From positions 15,302 to 79,301 of the forward strand of contig JAEXSP010000031.1 of NCBI GenBank assembly GCA_023453795.1: a stretch of DNA of 64,000 nucleotides, given 5' to 3'. Both the position numbers and the translations under genes were made by a program. Shown one piece after another: positions 16,810 to 26,512 of this stretch. The DNA is from Bacillota bacterium. Lineage in GTDB: Bacteria; Bacillota; Clostridia; Acetivibrionales; JAEXSP01. Under the pieces are notes generated by a model that was given only the letters and a program-made list of their open reading frames with translations, had not been told where the DNA came from and did no database searches. Numbering within the stretch: the stretch's first letter is position 1; each line of letters starts with the position of its first letter.

Positions 16810-18480
16810 ATGATGACCGATATAGAAATTGCACAGAGCTCTAAAATGAAGCCTGTAAAGGAGATTGCCTCATTATTGGGAATCTCCGAGGATGAACTTG
16901 AGTTATACGGAAAGTACAAAGCAAAGCTTTCAAATGACCTGATAGACAGACTTAAAGGCAAGGCTGACGGAAAGCTTATACTTGTCACTGCCATTAATCC
17001 AACTCCCGCAGGTGAAGGCAAAACAACTACAACTGTCGGCCTCGGCGAAGCCATGGCAAAAATCGGAGAAAAGGCTATAATTGCACTAAGGGAACCGTCT
17101 CTCGGTCCTGTTATGGGAGTCAAGGGCGGAGCTGCTGGCGGCGGCTATGCACAAGTTGTTCCGATGGAAGACATTAATCTTCATTTTACAGGAGATATGC
17201 ACGCTATCACTACCGCCAATAATCTTCTTTCAGCAGCCATAGACAATCACATTCACCAAGGCAATGCGCTGAGAATAGATTTAAGGCAAATAGTGTGGAA
17301 ACGTGCTATGGACATGAACGACAGAGCCTTGAGGGACATAATAGTCGGATTGGGCGGAAAAGCAAACGGTATGCCCAGAGAGGATGGTTTTATAATTACT
17401 GTCGCCTCGGAGATCATGGCTATCTTATGTCTTGCTTCGGACCTCATGGATCTGAAAAAGCGTCTCGGCAGCATCATAATCGGCTATTCACTTGAAGGGA
17501 AGTCCGTAACGGCAAGGGATCTTAAAGTTGACGGCGCCATGACACTGCTCCTGAAGGATGCAATAAAACCGAATCTTGTACAAACCTTGGAAAACACTCC
17601 TGCTTTGATGCATGGCGGACCATTCGCCAATATAGCTCACGGCTGCAATAGCGTCACCGCAACCAAGCTTGCTCTTAAGCTTGCTGATTATGTGATAACC
17701 GAGGCAGGCTTCGGTGCTGACCTTGGTGCTGAAAAATTCTTTAACATTAAATGCAGATACGCTGGTCTAAAGCCTGACGCTGTAGTGCTGGTTGCTACAA
17801 TAAGGGCGTTGAAATATAATGGAGGGCTTAAAAAGGATGAACTGAAGGCTGAAAACCTTAATGCTTTGAAAAAAGGCATTGTGAACCTGGAAAAGCATGT
17901 AGAGAACTTGAAAAAGTTCGGCGTACCTGTTCTCGTTGCAATAAACCATTTTGATACAGACAGCTCCGATGAAGTGGAATATATCAAGGACAGCTGTAAA
18001 AACCTTGGCGTTGAGGCTGCTTTCTCGCAGGTATTTACGAAGGGCGGAGAAGGCGGAATAGAATTGGCAGAGAAGCTTGTTAAGCTCATAAAAAGTACGC
18101 CATCAGATTTTAAACCCTTGTATAGCACAGATTTATCTATAAAAGAAAAGATAGACACGATAGTTAAGGAAATCTACGGCGGCAAAGGCGTTGTCTATAC
18201 TGCAAAAGCCGAAAAGGAAATTAAGAGGATCGAGGACATGGGAATGGACAAGCTGCCTGTCTGCATGGCAAAAACCCAATATTCACTGTCAGACAACCCT
18301 TCTCTTCTCGGACGTCCTGAAGGTTTTGATGTCAATGTAAGAGAAATACGTCTTTCAGCGGGGGCAGGCTTTATTGTTGCAATAACCGGGGAAATAATGA
18401 CCATGCCGGGTCTTCCCAAAGTTCCTTCCGCTAATAAAATCGACATAGACGAAAAAGGTATAATAACCGGTCTGTTTTAA
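16810..18480 (+). CDS. fhs: Formate--tetrahydrofolate ligase
   Basis: Makes 10-formyl-tetrahydrofolate from formate, THF and ATP; it feeds purine synthesis and the methyl branch of acetyl-CoA metabolism in anaerobes. The P-loop-like motif TPAGEGKTTTT lies at about residues 65-75 and the conserved EPSLGPVMGVKGGAAGGGYAQ... region follows near residue 95. The 556-residue length is standard. AGGAGG at 16795-16800 is nine bases before ATG 16810 (a second ATG follows at once). It is monocistronic and transcribed toward the replication origin, against the usual direction on this arm. Confidence 0.97.
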   Translation: MMTDIEIAQSSKMKPVKEIASLLGISEDELELYGKYKAKLSNDLIDRLKGKADGKLILVTAINPTPAGEGKTTTTVGLGEAMAKIGEKAIIALREPSLGPVMGVKGGAAGGGYAQVVPMEDINLHFTGDMHAITTANNLLSAAIDNHIHQGNALRIDLRQIVWKRAMDMNDRALRDIIVGLGGKANGMPREDGFIITVASEIMAILCLASDLMDLKKRLGSIIIGYSLEGKSVTARDLKVDGAMTLLLKDAIKPNLVQTLENTPALMHGGPFANIAHGCNSVTATKLALKLADYVITEAGFGADLGAEKFFNIKCRYAGLKPDAVVLVATIRALKYNGGLKKDELKAENLNALKKGIVNLEKHVENLKKFGVPVLVAINHFDTDSSDEVEYIKDSCKNLGVEAAFSQVFTKGGEGGIELAEKLVKLIKSTPSDFKPLYSTDLSIKEKIDTIVKEIYGGKGVVYTAKAEKEIKRIEDMGMDKLPVCMAKTQYSLSDNPSLLGRPEGFDVNVREIRLSAGAGFIVAITGEIMTMPGLPKVPSANKIDIDEKGIITGLF

Positions 18481-18483
18481 TAA

Positions 18484-18572
18484 AATCTCGAGGACATCGA
18501 GTCCTCTCGATTTTGAACACATGCTTTGGCATGTTTCACTAAACAAACGCTCGGGGACGCAAGTCCTCGAGC
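18484..18572. terminator. Two palindromes between fhs and the CotS-like gene
   Basis: The first hairpin (about 18484-18516, GAGGAC/GTCCTC core, ending in TTTT) can end fhs. The second (18551-18572, CTCGGGGAC-GCAA-GTCCTCGAG, a GNRA-type loop on the + strand) can end the convergent minus-strand gene, whose read continues into a T-rich tract. The two share the GAGGAC/GTCCTC core. Confidence 0.6.
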
Positions 18573-18578
18573 TTTATA

Positions 18579-19568
18579 TTATTTTATAAGTGTATCAAAG
18601 CTCTGAATGAACAACCTGTGATCTTCCTTCTCATTAATGACCTCATAGAGCTTGGATATGTAGCTCTTCTCAGACCAGCTTCTTTTACTGTTGTAATATT
18701 TATTGACCACTCTCCAGAATTTCTGCGGAAACTGCAGTATCGTTTTCATTACTACAAGCTCGTCATAAGAAAGCGTTTGTTCAGCTCTGTACTCATCAAT
18801 AATTAATCTGGCTTCATCAATATTCCAATTGCACTTTCTCATCTTGCGTCTTATAAGATTCGCCAAATCATACACCCTAAGCTCATAGCAGCAAAAGTCA
18901 AAATTGATTACAGAAACCCTGTCCTTGCCGCAAATGATATTGTGATGGGTATAGTCGTGGTGACAGAACGTTTTCTCCTCCTGCGCTTCTTTTACAATTT
19001 GCTCATACTTTGAATTAGTAATCGACTCTATCGCGTTATCACCAAGATTATAATAATAGTCCGCATGGTCAAGGAACAAATAGTCAAACTTTGTTTTCCC
19101 TCTTTTTGCAACCTTTTTCAGCTTCTTAATCTCATCAAGCCTCTTAACAAAGTAGAACGGAATCTTTCCCAGTTCATCCCTCGGCCTTGCACCCTCCGGT
19201 GCAGCGAAGCCTTTCGACGCCTTATGAATTCTGGCAAGAGTTCTGGAAGCGCTGATGATATCCTGCTTGCTGTCAAAATTACATTCTATCCCCTCAACAG
19301 CCTCTGAAACACAGTAATTTACGCCATCCAGAGTAATATAGGGGTTTCCTTCAACACTGCATAGGTACCTATCCAGGCTTGTAAAATTATTATTATAAAG
19401 ATGCTCTTTCGCTGCATGAACAAAAAGGATCCTATCGGTTGAAAGAGGGTTTTTTCTAAGAACCTTCTTTCCCATTGACGTATTGAGTATTAATACATCC
19501 TTAAAAGGAGTGGCACTTTTTACTTCCATCCCATACTTTTCAGCTATTTCCCTATCTATATTCTGCAT
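18579..19568 (-). CDS. CotS/CotI-family spore coat kinase-like protein
   Basis: 329 residues of the choline/aminoglycoside-kinase fold found in the CotS-YsxE-CotI spore coat family. The kinase signature is present as CHHDYTHHNIICG followed by VINFDFC, corresponding to the HxDxxxxN and DFD motifs. It is a single gene with upstream AT-rich sequence and a terminator hairpin beyond its stop. In Bacillus these proteins are coat components; the phosphorylated substrate is not known in general. Confidence 0.85.
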   Translation of the reverse strand: MQNIDREIAEKYGMEVKSATPFKDVLILNTSMGKKVLRKNPLSTDRILFVHAAKEHLYNNNFTSLDRYLCSVEGNPYITLDGVNYCVSEAVEGIECNFDSKQDIISASRTLARIHKASKGFAAPEGARPRDELGKIPFYFVKRLDEIKKLKKVAKRGKTKFDYLFLDHADYYYNLGDNAIESITNSKYEQIVKEAQEEKTFCHHDYTHHNIICGKDRVSVINFDFCCYELRVYDLANLIRRKMRKCNWNIDEARLIIDEYRAEQTLSYDELVVMKTILQFPQKFWRVVNKYYNSKRSWSEKSYISKLYEVINEKEDHRLFIQSFDTLIK

Positions 19569-19679
19569 ATTGTACCTCGAGCCAATAACTTTTTATCTGG
19601 TTTGCGCGTTCATAAAAATTATATGCTGCTTATGATATGCATAGAATAAAAACATTAAGTATGACTTTGTAATTGCTTA

Positions 19680-20915
19680 TTATTTCCGAAGAGTCCGAAG
19701 AGATCTATAAACAGCCAAAAATATATCTGTAATAATATATGCACTGAAAACGGACAACAACGGAAGAAGAGGAAAAGCATATCTGTCAAAAGCCATCGTA
19801 ATACAGTGGACAATATTCATATATACTATGACCATTACAGGCAGCATATACCTTCTAAAATCCTTCAGGAGGGCTGCAGCTATTCCAATAAAGCCTATTA
19901 GAATTATAATGTGGAAAATATAAACCTTATAAAGCGGTATTCCGAAAAATGCTTTCCAATAGAAGATAGATATCCACATACTCAACGTTTTTCCTATTGT
20001 GTACCATCTTAAATATCCCCAAAAATCCTCCCTGAACCCCTCCGCTATCCTTCTTTTTGCAGTCTTAACCTCGGTTTTGTCGGTTTCCAACGCGTTTTTC
20101 CCCAGCTTATAGTAAACAATGTTCTCCGGTGTCTGCTTATAATTTATGTATGTGCCCTGAAGCATCGGATTGCCTGTTGAAGCCGCCAATGGTATGAATT
20201 GTCCGTAGTCATTATAATTTCTTACCCACCAGGGCATAAAAATCAGTATAAAAGCCAGTCCCATCATGACTCCGTATAAAATCAGCCTTGAAAGCTTATA
20301 CCTGTGATAGATAAGGATATAAACAAATAGCAAAATAGGATATAAAGCAATCGTAGGTCTGCACAATACTGCTGCTGCCCATAAGGCTCCCAGCAGCACA
20401 AACCGCAGCTTGCCCGGATTATCTGCAAAAACTATTGACACATATATTAACAAGCATAACAGAGCCGTAAACAATGTTTCAGTAAGCATATACCCTGTTG
20501 TAACAATATTCGGGAGATAAAAGGAAGTTAAAAAAGCAGCAGCAACTGCAGTTCTAAGATTAAATAATCGCTTTCCGAGCAGGAAAACTACCCATATTGT
20601 AACACAGCTTATCAAAGCCTGGGCTACTCTTGCAGCCTGCAATCCCATCAGACCCCATCCGAAAAGCTTGAAGATCGATGCCAGAAATAAGGGATAGAGC
20701 GGCGTAACAAATACTGTAGGTTCGTTATAGTTATGGAAAACAAAGATTCCCCGCTTCACCAGTACAGCGGCTGATTTTATATAATTCAAATCATCACTGT
20801 CCAGTGAAAGAAGATTACGGTATTTAAATATAAGTATGAGCTTTATTGCAAGAGATATCCCAATAAAGCACCCTAAACAAGTATAGGCTTTTTTCATTGA
20901 TCCTTTAGTATCCAT
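19680..20915 (-). CDS. GT39/ArnT-like membrane glycosyltransferase
   Basis: 411 residues with about ten hydrophobic segments, matching the polyprenyl-phosphate-dependent GT39/PMT_2 fold. An acidic motif SLDSDDLNY follows the first transmembrane helix, as in ArnT and PMT enzymes where such acidic residues bind metal or catalyse. It likely moves a sugar from a lipid carrier to an envelope acceptor. Nothing adjacent identifies the sugar or acceptor. Confidence 0.8.
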   Translation of the reverse strand: MDTKGSMKKAYTCLGCFIGISLAIKLILIFKYRNLLSLDSDDLNYIKSAAVLVKRGIFVFHNYNEPTVFVTPLYPLFLASIFKLFGWGLMGLQAARVAQALISCVTIWVVFLLGKRLFNLRTAVAAAFLTSFYLPNIVTTGYMLTETLFTALLCLLIYVSIVFADNPGKLRFVLLGALWAAAVLCRPTIALYPILLFVYILIYHRYKLSRLILYGVMMGLAFILIFMPWWVRNYNDYGQFIPLAASTGNPMLQGTYINYKQTPENIVYYKLGKNALETDKTEVKTAKRRIAEGFREDFWGYLRWYTIGKTLSMWISIFYWKAFFGIPLYKVYIFHIIILIGFIGIAAALLKDFRRYMLPVMVIVYMNIVHCITMAFDRYAFPLLPLLSVFSAYIITDIFLAVYRSLRTLRK

Positions 20916-20961
20916 ACTTTTTCTTTTGCAGGCGGTCTGTACTGTTTTATTTCAATAAAAA

Positions 20962-20985
20962 ATGAGGGCGTACATTATCCCTCAT
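20962..20985 (-). terminator. Intrinsic terminator after the 85-residue gene
   Basis: ATGAGGG (20962-20968) and CCCTCAT (20979-20985) pair around a ten-base loop; on the minus strand the stem is followed by TTTTTTATTG. It lies about 33 bases past the stop of the upstream small gene. Confidence 0.75.
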
Positions 20986-21017
20986 CTGTTTTTATCTATT
21001 TAAAACACTTTATAAAA

Positions 21018-21275
21018 TTATTTCCCAACCGCTTCTCCTTTAAATCCATAAATAAAGTCGTCATTGCCATAAATTTTTTCAAGCCTTGATTTTATCTCCT
21101 TGTTCATAAAAACACTGCTATTTTCTGTCTTCATTATATTATTAATAAAGCTTTTCTTTGCTTCAGTCATGCTTCTATAGTCATCCAAGCTGATTTTTTC
21201 ATTGAAATAATACAGCTGACATATCTCCATAAATCTTATACTTTCCCTTACAAGCCTATCCCTTAAATACTCCAC
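21018..21275 (-). CDS. Hypothetical helical protein, 85 residues
   Basis: A charged, mostly helical cytoplasmic protein (MEYLRDRLVRESIRFMEIC...) with no cysteine motif or membrane segment. I do not recognise its family. An AAGGATGAT site precedes the likely start and a good terminator follows, so it appears to be a genuine single-gene unit preceded by a long untranslated or regulatory stretch. Confidence 0.6.
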   Translation of the reverse strand: MEYLRDRLVRESIRFMEICQLYYFNEKISLDDYRSMTEAKKSFINNIMKTENSSVFMNKEIKSRLEKIYGNDDFIYGFKGEAVGK

Positions 21276-21682
21276 TTTTAATCATCCTTCCTGACTTATT
21301 AACAGAAGCATTGACAAGTGTACCATTTGTTAAACATATTTCTTTTGTAAGTTAAAAATTGGATTAAAAGAGTTATGACAAAACTGCATATAATTTTGTC
21401 TGTTAACAGGTTTTATATGCATACATATGTTATTACACGCTTATCGTCATGTCAATATATGGTATTAAATCTTTGTTAGATATTTACAACACAGCAAATC
21501 ATTTTTGTGCATCCTGTACAACTTTTTTGTTAATTATATCGATTTGAGTATAAATTGTTATCATTTATCAGGAAATACGGCTATACACATCTTTTCGAAC
21601 TGTGTACCCGGGAAATACTTATCAATAACGCCGAATTAACAGAAACTGCATAAAGTTTTGGCGGCTTGATTAGACATTGCAT
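21276..21682. other. 407-base spacer without a recognisable gene
   Basis: AT-rich sequence between bofA and the 85-residue gene. I see no frame with a ribosome site, no consensus promoter and no strong hairpin; only short repeats such as ACTGCATA (twice) and a six-base ACAAAA/TTTTGT pair near 21384. Confidence 0.5.
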
Positions 21683-21955
21683 TTACATAATAAGTGTATA
21701 TTTCAAAATTACAAGCATCAAAATGCCAGGAAGCCCCAGAATACCAGCAACAGCTGCGCTTATTATATTTAAGGGAATGCTAAAATCCAAGTAACTGCCA
21801 AAGAAGTTTATAGCAGCTATAACAATCCCCCCGATTAAGATTCTTGAAATTAATTTCCCAATATATTTCATATTATTAACAAACAGCCTCCCAAAAATCA
21901 ATAATATAGCGGCCCCTGCGATGTAAAAAGCAAACGTATTATATTCAGCAGGCAT
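21683..21955 (-). CDS. bofA: Pro-sigma-K processing inhibitor BofA family protein
   Basis: 90 residues with three hydrophobic segments and the conserved C-terminal NxxxxxxxGxLGxPG pattern (NIISAAVAGILGLPGIL) of BofA. In Bacillus BofA holds SpoIVFB inactive until forespore signalling; in clostridia that lack the SpoIVFB pathway its role is less clear. It lies downstream of the yaaL homologue, matching the recR-yaaL-bofA order in Bacillus. Confidence 0.88.
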   Translation of the reverse strand: MPAEYNTFAFYIAGAAILLIFGRLFVNNMKYIGKLISRILIGGIVIAAINFFGSYLDFSIPLNIISAAVAGILGLPGILMLVILKYTLIM

Positions 21956-22139
21956 AACTCATCTCCGATTATCAACCATAGTTGCCTTCTTTTGTCTTAT
22001 ATAAGTTGAAAATAAGTTTATGTAATTAAAAATATGTACAAACTTCCTCATTTATTACACTATATGAGCGATTTGACAAGTCAATTTGCCCAAAAAAAAT
22101 AATCCTTTCAATTCGGATTATTCTTAGCATTTTTGTGAA

Positions 22140-22469
22140 TTATTTAGTTATCAAACCCGCCTCATCAATGCAGTCGATACTCAAGCCCTTTTGCTTGGCA
22201 AGCTTAAGATAATATTCATATCTGACCTGACATGCTTTTATGTTGTATGTGTAGTAATCAACCATTCCCTGCTCGCCGACATACTCAAAATTCTGATTGG
22301 CATTTATCCAATCCGCTTTAGCCTTCTTAATATTTTCTATCAGTTCACGATCCTCGTCAGACTCATATTCAGGCTTTGCCTTTTCTTTGACGATAATCCT
22401 TTTTATCAGGCTTACTATTGTCTTATTGCGTCTTCTAAGCTTTGGTGTGATTAAACCAGGTTCTTCCAT
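22140..22469 (-). CDS. yaaL: YaaL family protein (DUF2508)
   Basis: 109 residues, charged and helical. The conserved block EDRELIENIKKAKADWINANQNFEYV fits DUF2508, a small family of unknown function usually found between recR and bofA in spore formers. Here it precedes bofA by about 185 bases on the same strand; recR is absent from this neighbourhood. Confidence 0.82.
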   Translation of the reverse strand: MEEPGLITPKLRRRNKTIVSLIKRIIVKEKAKPEYESDEDRELIENIKKAKADWINANQNFEYVGEQGMVDYYTYNIKACQVRYEYYLKLAKQKGLSIDCIDEAGLITK

Positions 22470-22563
22470 TTTATTCTCCTTATATATGCTATTTTACTAA
22501 CAATATAAGTATAGACAGAATTTCCCAGTTTTATACTTTCCTGTGCGCTTTTTTTACAATTAA

Positions 22564-23043
22564 TCACAGCACGCTGTGAAACTTTACCTTAATCTTGCCG
22601 CCTACAATGTCAACAATGCAATATGTGGGCCTATCCGCCAATGCGCTTAAGCCTATACTTCCGGGGTTAAGCAAAAGCAAGCCCTCATCATATAATTCTT
22701 CTGTACGATGTGTGTGCCCGAAAAAAACTGCATCGGCACCAATAGATCTGGCTTTGGAAATCAGGCTGCCGTAACTGAATTTTACATTATATATATGCCC
22801 ATGCGTAAGCATTATCTTTATATCTCCCACATCAAGAACCTTTTCCCTGATGCTTTCGGAAGCCCAATCATTATTGCCGGCAACAAATTCAAATCTTTTG
22901 TCCGGATATTGATCCCTAACCCCCAAAATGTCTTTTATGCAATCACCCAGGTGTATTATAATATCAGCATCCATATTTTTATCTATAGCTCTATGGATGC
23001 TATAGATATTTCCATGAGAATCGCTTAAAAGCAAAATTTTCAT
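22564..23043 (-). CDS. YfcE/MJ0936-type metallophosphodiesterase
   Basis: 159 residues of calcineurin-like phosphoesterase fold. Metal ligands are visible: DSHGN at residues 8-12, HLGDC at about 31-35, GNND at about 56-59, THGH near 80 and FGHTH near 109. Such enzymes hydrolyse small phosphodiesters; natural substrates are mostly undefined. It follows the NUDIX gene by 24 bases and is probably in the same transcript. Confidence 0.88.
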   Translation of the reverse strand: MKILLLSDSHGNIYSIHRAIDKNMDADIIIHLGDCIKDILGVRDQYPDKRFEFVAGNNDWASESIREKVLDVGDIKIMLTHGHIYNVKFSYGSLISKARSIGADAVFFGHTHRTEELYDEGLLLLNPGSIGLSALADRPTYCIVDIVGGKIKVKFHSVL

Positions 23044-23067
23044 AATTACCTCATAATTTCAAAAGCA

Positions 23068-23676
23068 TTATTCACCGGTAGCTGCATCCAATCCGCTTGC
23101 TTCAATATACTCCAAAACCGCATTGGAGGTCAGGCTTCTGAATTTACCCCAATCACTCCATTTACCGCTTATTCTGTCAAGTCTGCCGACAATCTGCCGA
23201 AGCTCCTCAGCGTTTACTTCTCTTACTTCGCTTATCTCATCGTCAGTTGCATCAGCAAGCAGCCTTCCGCTTGTTTCCTTGAGTATGAAAATATATGAAA
23301 AGAACACGACACTCTGATTCTCATACTCAAAGTTTATTTTTAAAACGCCGGGGAATTTGATTATGTCTACCTCTATCCCGAGCTCTTCTTTAATTTCCCG
23401 CAGCAACGCCTTTAAAATATCCTCTCCATGCTTTATTCCGCCTGTAGGTATTCTGAATATGCCCTTTGGGTATTCATCACAAGTAACGCTGATAATTTTT
23501 CCGTTAGGCCTGATGACAGCAAATACAACCTCACCGCACCTGTCTTTATCCACAGATCTTTTAATCGTATTGAAATAGTTACTGCCGGAATAATGCAAAG
23601 TAATATCTCTTAAGTATGGAACCTCATCAAACATAGAAGAAATTCTGTTAAATTCTGTTTCATTAAATTTATTCAT
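23068..23676 (-). CDS. NUDIX hydrolase
   Basis: 202 residues. The NUDIX box GGIKHGEDILKALLREIKEELGI (Gx5Ex7REUxEExGU) is intact at about residues 78-100. An N-terminal extension of some 45 residues and a C-terminal helical tail flank the core. The substrate (nucleotide sugar, oxidised nucleotide or other) cannot be inferred. It is first in a two-gene unit with the phosphodiesterase. Confidence 0.85.
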   Translation of the reverse strand: MNKFNETEFNRISSMFDEVPYLRDITLHYSGSNYFNTIKRSVDKDRCGEVVFAVIRPNGKIISVTCDEYPKGIFRIPTGGIKHGEDILKALLREIKEELGIEVDIIKFPGVLKINFEYENQSVVFFSYIFILKETSGRLLADATDDEISEVREVNAEELRQIVGRLDRISGKWSDWGKFRSLTSNAVLEYIEASGLDAATGE

Positions 23677-23856
23677 GTTCCCTCCGGAGACTTAGGACAA
23701 GTATATTATATTAATTGCTTACCTAAATAATATTAATACTTTTTCAAATCTATTTCTATAAAAATAATGCAGATTTAATGCATTGAAAAAATGTAACATA
23801 CTTGAAACATAAAATATATTGAGTTTTTAACATATTACTGCGATAATAAAGAAGAA

Positions 23857-23883
23857 TATCTGCAAGCATTATGCTTGCAGATA
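23857..23883 (+). promoter_or_regulatory. Perfect palindrome in the leader of the VanW gene
   Basis: Arms 23857-23867 and 23873-23883 (TATCTGCAAGC/GCTTGCAGATA) pair over 11 bases with a five-base loop, about 26 bases before the start codon and directly upstream of GGGAG. There is no T-run. It could be an operator or an mRNA stabiliser. Confidence 0.5.
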
Positions 23884-23909
23884 AGCACCTATAAACTGGG
23901 AGTGAAAAA

Positions 23910-25754
23910 ATGAATATCGAATTAAACAATGTTGATCCCAATCTTCAAAAGAAGTACTTCGGATTCTTCAAAGCTACTCGCAAAAATATTATAGCAGCAT
24001 CATTGTTGGGTTTTATAACAATTATGTTATTGGTTTCCGCCATTCTTTTATATCAGATTTTTAACCGGGAAACTATATATAAGGGGGTTTACATAAACCA
24101 TACTTATGTGGGCAATATGACAGTTAAGCAGGCAGAGAGCTTACTTACAAAAAAGCTGCAAGATAAAGCAGCCAAAAGTAAAATCACAGTAACCTGCAAG
24201 GATACTTCCGAAAGCATCAGCCTTACCGACTTACATGCTTCCTATAAAGTATCCCAAGCAGTAGAAAAGGCATATTCCGTCGGTAGAAACGGCAACTTTT
24301 TTGAGAAGCTTTATGACATTTTTAACTCCAGCTTCAATAATAAAAATTTCAATATTAATGTAAGCTACAACAAGCAAAAGGTAGACGACATACTCAACTC
24401 ATTGTATAACAAAACCCTTGTGAAGGTTTCCGGTCCCCAAATGTACTTTTCAAACCAGGCAGTTAAAATCCGTTCGGGGCATCACGGCGAAAACATGGAT
24501 AAAAGCTATGCTTTAAAAGGACTTATCAGAATGATAAGCAATTGTGAGGGCGGAACCCTGAGCGTGCCGATGAAGAAAGCGAACCCGCAGCAATTGGATG
24601 TTGCAGACATATACAAGAAAATAACCGTATCCGCGAAAGACGCAGCTCTTAAGGTTGTAAACAATAAAGTCACGATAGAACCTGAAGTCATAGGAAGAAC
24701 AATAGACAAAGCAAAGCTTGAAGATATAATCTCTGAGCTGAATAAGAAAGAGGATACCGAAGAAATTCTGCCCGTAAGCTATATATACCCTAAGGAAACT
24801 GTTGAATCCTTGAATAAAAGCCTTTTCAAGGATAATCTCAATACGTTCTATACAGTATTCAACCAGAATACTCAAAATAACAGAAACAGGGTAGTAAATA
24901 TGAGACTGGCAGTCGCAAAAATCAATAATGTTATACTCGCACCCGGACAGGTTTTCTCTTTCAATGACATCGTAGGTGACCGAACTGCATCCTTGGGCTA
25001 CAAAACTGCAATAACCTATGCAAACGGTAAATTGGTCGAGGGTATCGGAGGAGGACTATGCCAGGTTTCAACAACACTTTATAATGCTGTACTCCGATCG
25101 GATCTTAAAATAGTATCCCGTTATAACCATTCATTTATAGTGACCTATGTCCCGTTGGGGATGGATGCTACAGTGTCTTACGGTTCTGTTGACTTTAAGT
25201 TCATGAACTCCACAAAATGGCCTTTAAAGATTAACTGCTGGACTACAGGCAGCCGTATCTATTTTTCATTAACCGGTACAAACGAAAACCCTAAAAAGAC
25301 TGTTGAAGTTTCCTCAAAGATCATAAAGACCATTCCTTATAAAACAGTATATATTAACGATCCCACTCTCCCGGCGGGAAAGACAAATCCAGTTCCCCGG
25401 CAGGAAGGCCATACAGGCTATATCGTTGATACGTATAAAACTGTAAAAATTGACGGCAAGGTAATAAGCAACGGCAAGATCTATACCAGCTCATATAGAA
25501 TGCTGAACGAAGAAATCCTAAGAGGTGCCAATAAAACTACAACGTCAGCAGGAGTGAAAGCCCCGGCAACTGTAAAACAGCCTGTGAAGCCTGCTACTCC
25601 CGCTGTTAAACCACCCGCAACTACTCCTCAAAAGCCTTCGGTTAATAATACACCTAAACCAACCGAAGGAGTTAACGGCACCGGCAGCCATTCGGCAGAC
25701 AATACTCCCCAAGCTCCTTCGGCACCTGATTCCAGCAATAATATTGCAGATTAA
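23910..25754 (+). CDS. VanW family membrane-anchored envelope protein
   Basis: 614 residues. A cytoplasmic start of about 25 residues precedes one transmembrane helix (about 28-50), two PG_binding_4-like modules follow (about 55-280), then the VanW domain (about 325-455, with APGQVFSFND and GIGGGLCQVSTTLYNA), a G5-like beta region (about 460-545) and a disordered Pro/Thr-rich tail (about 550-614) suited to spanning peptidoglycan. The ATG follows GGGAG. The family is common in clostridia; it is not evidence of vancomycin resistance, since no vanHAX-type genes are nearby. Confidence 0.87.
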   Translation: MNIELNNVDPNLQKKYFGFFKATRKNIIAASLLGFITIMLLVSAILLYQIFNRETIYKGVYINHTYVGNMTVKQAESLLTKKLQDKAAKSKITVTCKDTSESISLTDLHASYKVSQAVEKAYSVGRNGNFFEKLYDIFNSSFNNKNFNINVSYNKQKVDDILNSLYNKTLVKVSGPQMYFSNQAVKIRSGHHGENMDKSYALKGLIRMISNCEGGTLSVPMKKANPQQLDVADIYKKITVSAKDAALKVVNNKVTIEPEVIGRTIDKAKLEDIISELNKKEDTEEILPVSYIYPKETVESLNKSLFKDNLNTFYTVFNQNTQNNRNRVVNMRLAVAKINNVILAPGQVFSFNDIVGDRTASLGYKTAITYANGKLVEGIGGGLCQVSTTLYNAVLRSDLKIVSRYNHSFIVTYVPLGMDATVSYGSVDFKFMNSTKWPLKINCWTTGSRIYFSLTGTNENPKKTVEVSSKIIKTIPYKTVYINDPTLPAGKTNPVPRQEGHTGYIVDTYKTVKIDGKVISNGKIYTSSYRMLNEEILRGANKTTTSAGVKAPATVKQPVKPATPAVKPPATTPQKPSVNNTPKPTEGVNGTGSHSADNTPQAPSAPDSSNNIAD

Positions 25755-25760
25755 ATAATA

Positions 25761-25795
25761 AAAAAGATAGAAAATAAATTCTATCTTTTTTTCTT
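25761..25795. terminator. Bidirectional terminator between VanW and stress-protein genes
   Basis: AAAAAGATAGAA (25761-25772) pairs with TTCTATCTTTTT (25779-25790) around a six-base loop, with T-runs on both strands. It serves two convergent genes. Confidence 0.88.
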
Positions 25796-25802
25796 TAATA
25801 TT

Positions 25803-26318
25803 TTAATATTTATCTACACTTACGGCACCGTTGTTTCTTAAGATTGAACCTATCTGATCTACCTTGTCTTCATCCGTTCTCATGCTGAAAAGTATTTTCC
25901 CTGCTCTTATATCTGTCTCATACTGTCTGCTTCTATTTTCAGGAATACCCAGGTCAATAAGTCCTCCAACAATTCCTCCTGTTACTGCTCCCGAAAGCAG
26001 CCCTGTAATTGGTCCTGCAGCAGCTATAATTCCCAAGCCCGGAATGATCATGCTACCTGCGCCGATTAAAAGCCCTGCCAGACCGCCCAGTATCCCTCCG
26101 GTAACTACACCATCAGATATGTTGTCATTTTTTGCTCCACCCATTTTTGCAGTAGTGCCTGTTGTACCCATTGTCGCTGTAGTGCCTGTATCATTTGCAT
26201 CACCCTGTTTTGCAACTATGGAGATGTCATCTGTTCTTAGTCCCTGATCTTTAACCTGGCGAGCAGCATTTTCAGCATTACCGTAATTATTGAAAATGGC
26301 TACAATGGTTTTAGACAT
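25803..26318 (-). CDS. General stress protein 17M/YflT-like protein with glycine zipper
   Basis: 171 residues. The N-terminal 40 residues match the general-stress YflT-type domain (AIFNNYGNAENAARQVKDQG). The middle (about 70-130) is a glycine-rich hydrophobic zipper of the sort that inserts in membranes, followed by a short alpha-beta end. The ATG has AGGAGG upstream. Function is unknown beyond stress association in the family. Confidence 0.8.
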   Translation of the reverse strand: MSKTIVAIFNNYGNAENAARQVKDQGLRTDDISIVAKQGDANDTGTTATMGTTGTTAKMGGAKNDNISDGVVTGGILGGLAGLLIGAGSMIIPGLGIIAAAGPITGLLSGAVTGGIVGGLIDLGIPENRSRQYETDIRAGKILFSMRTDEDKVDQIGSILRNNGAVSVDKY

Positions 26319-26512
26319 AATTTCATCCTCCTGTAAAATTAATTATTCAAGGTTTAGTTTTAAATACTGTGACAAAATATATACATTAAATTTCTGGAAT
26401 GATTCTATATGTACAGTTTATAAAATCCAGTTTATAAAATCCTTTTACTGAAATGAATTTTAGGTGTATAATCGGAATAAGAAGTATTTTTTGCAATTGG
26501 GGAGGAATTTCG

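Noticed and set aside
23910..25754. VanW protein as a vancomycin-resistance determinant
   Set aside because: VanW-domain proteins are widespread in clostridia and no vanHAX, vanRS or vanY gene is present here.
25864..26247. 127-codon + frame opposite the stress-protein gene
   Set aside because: Pro-rich because it mirrors the glycine zipper of the true gene.
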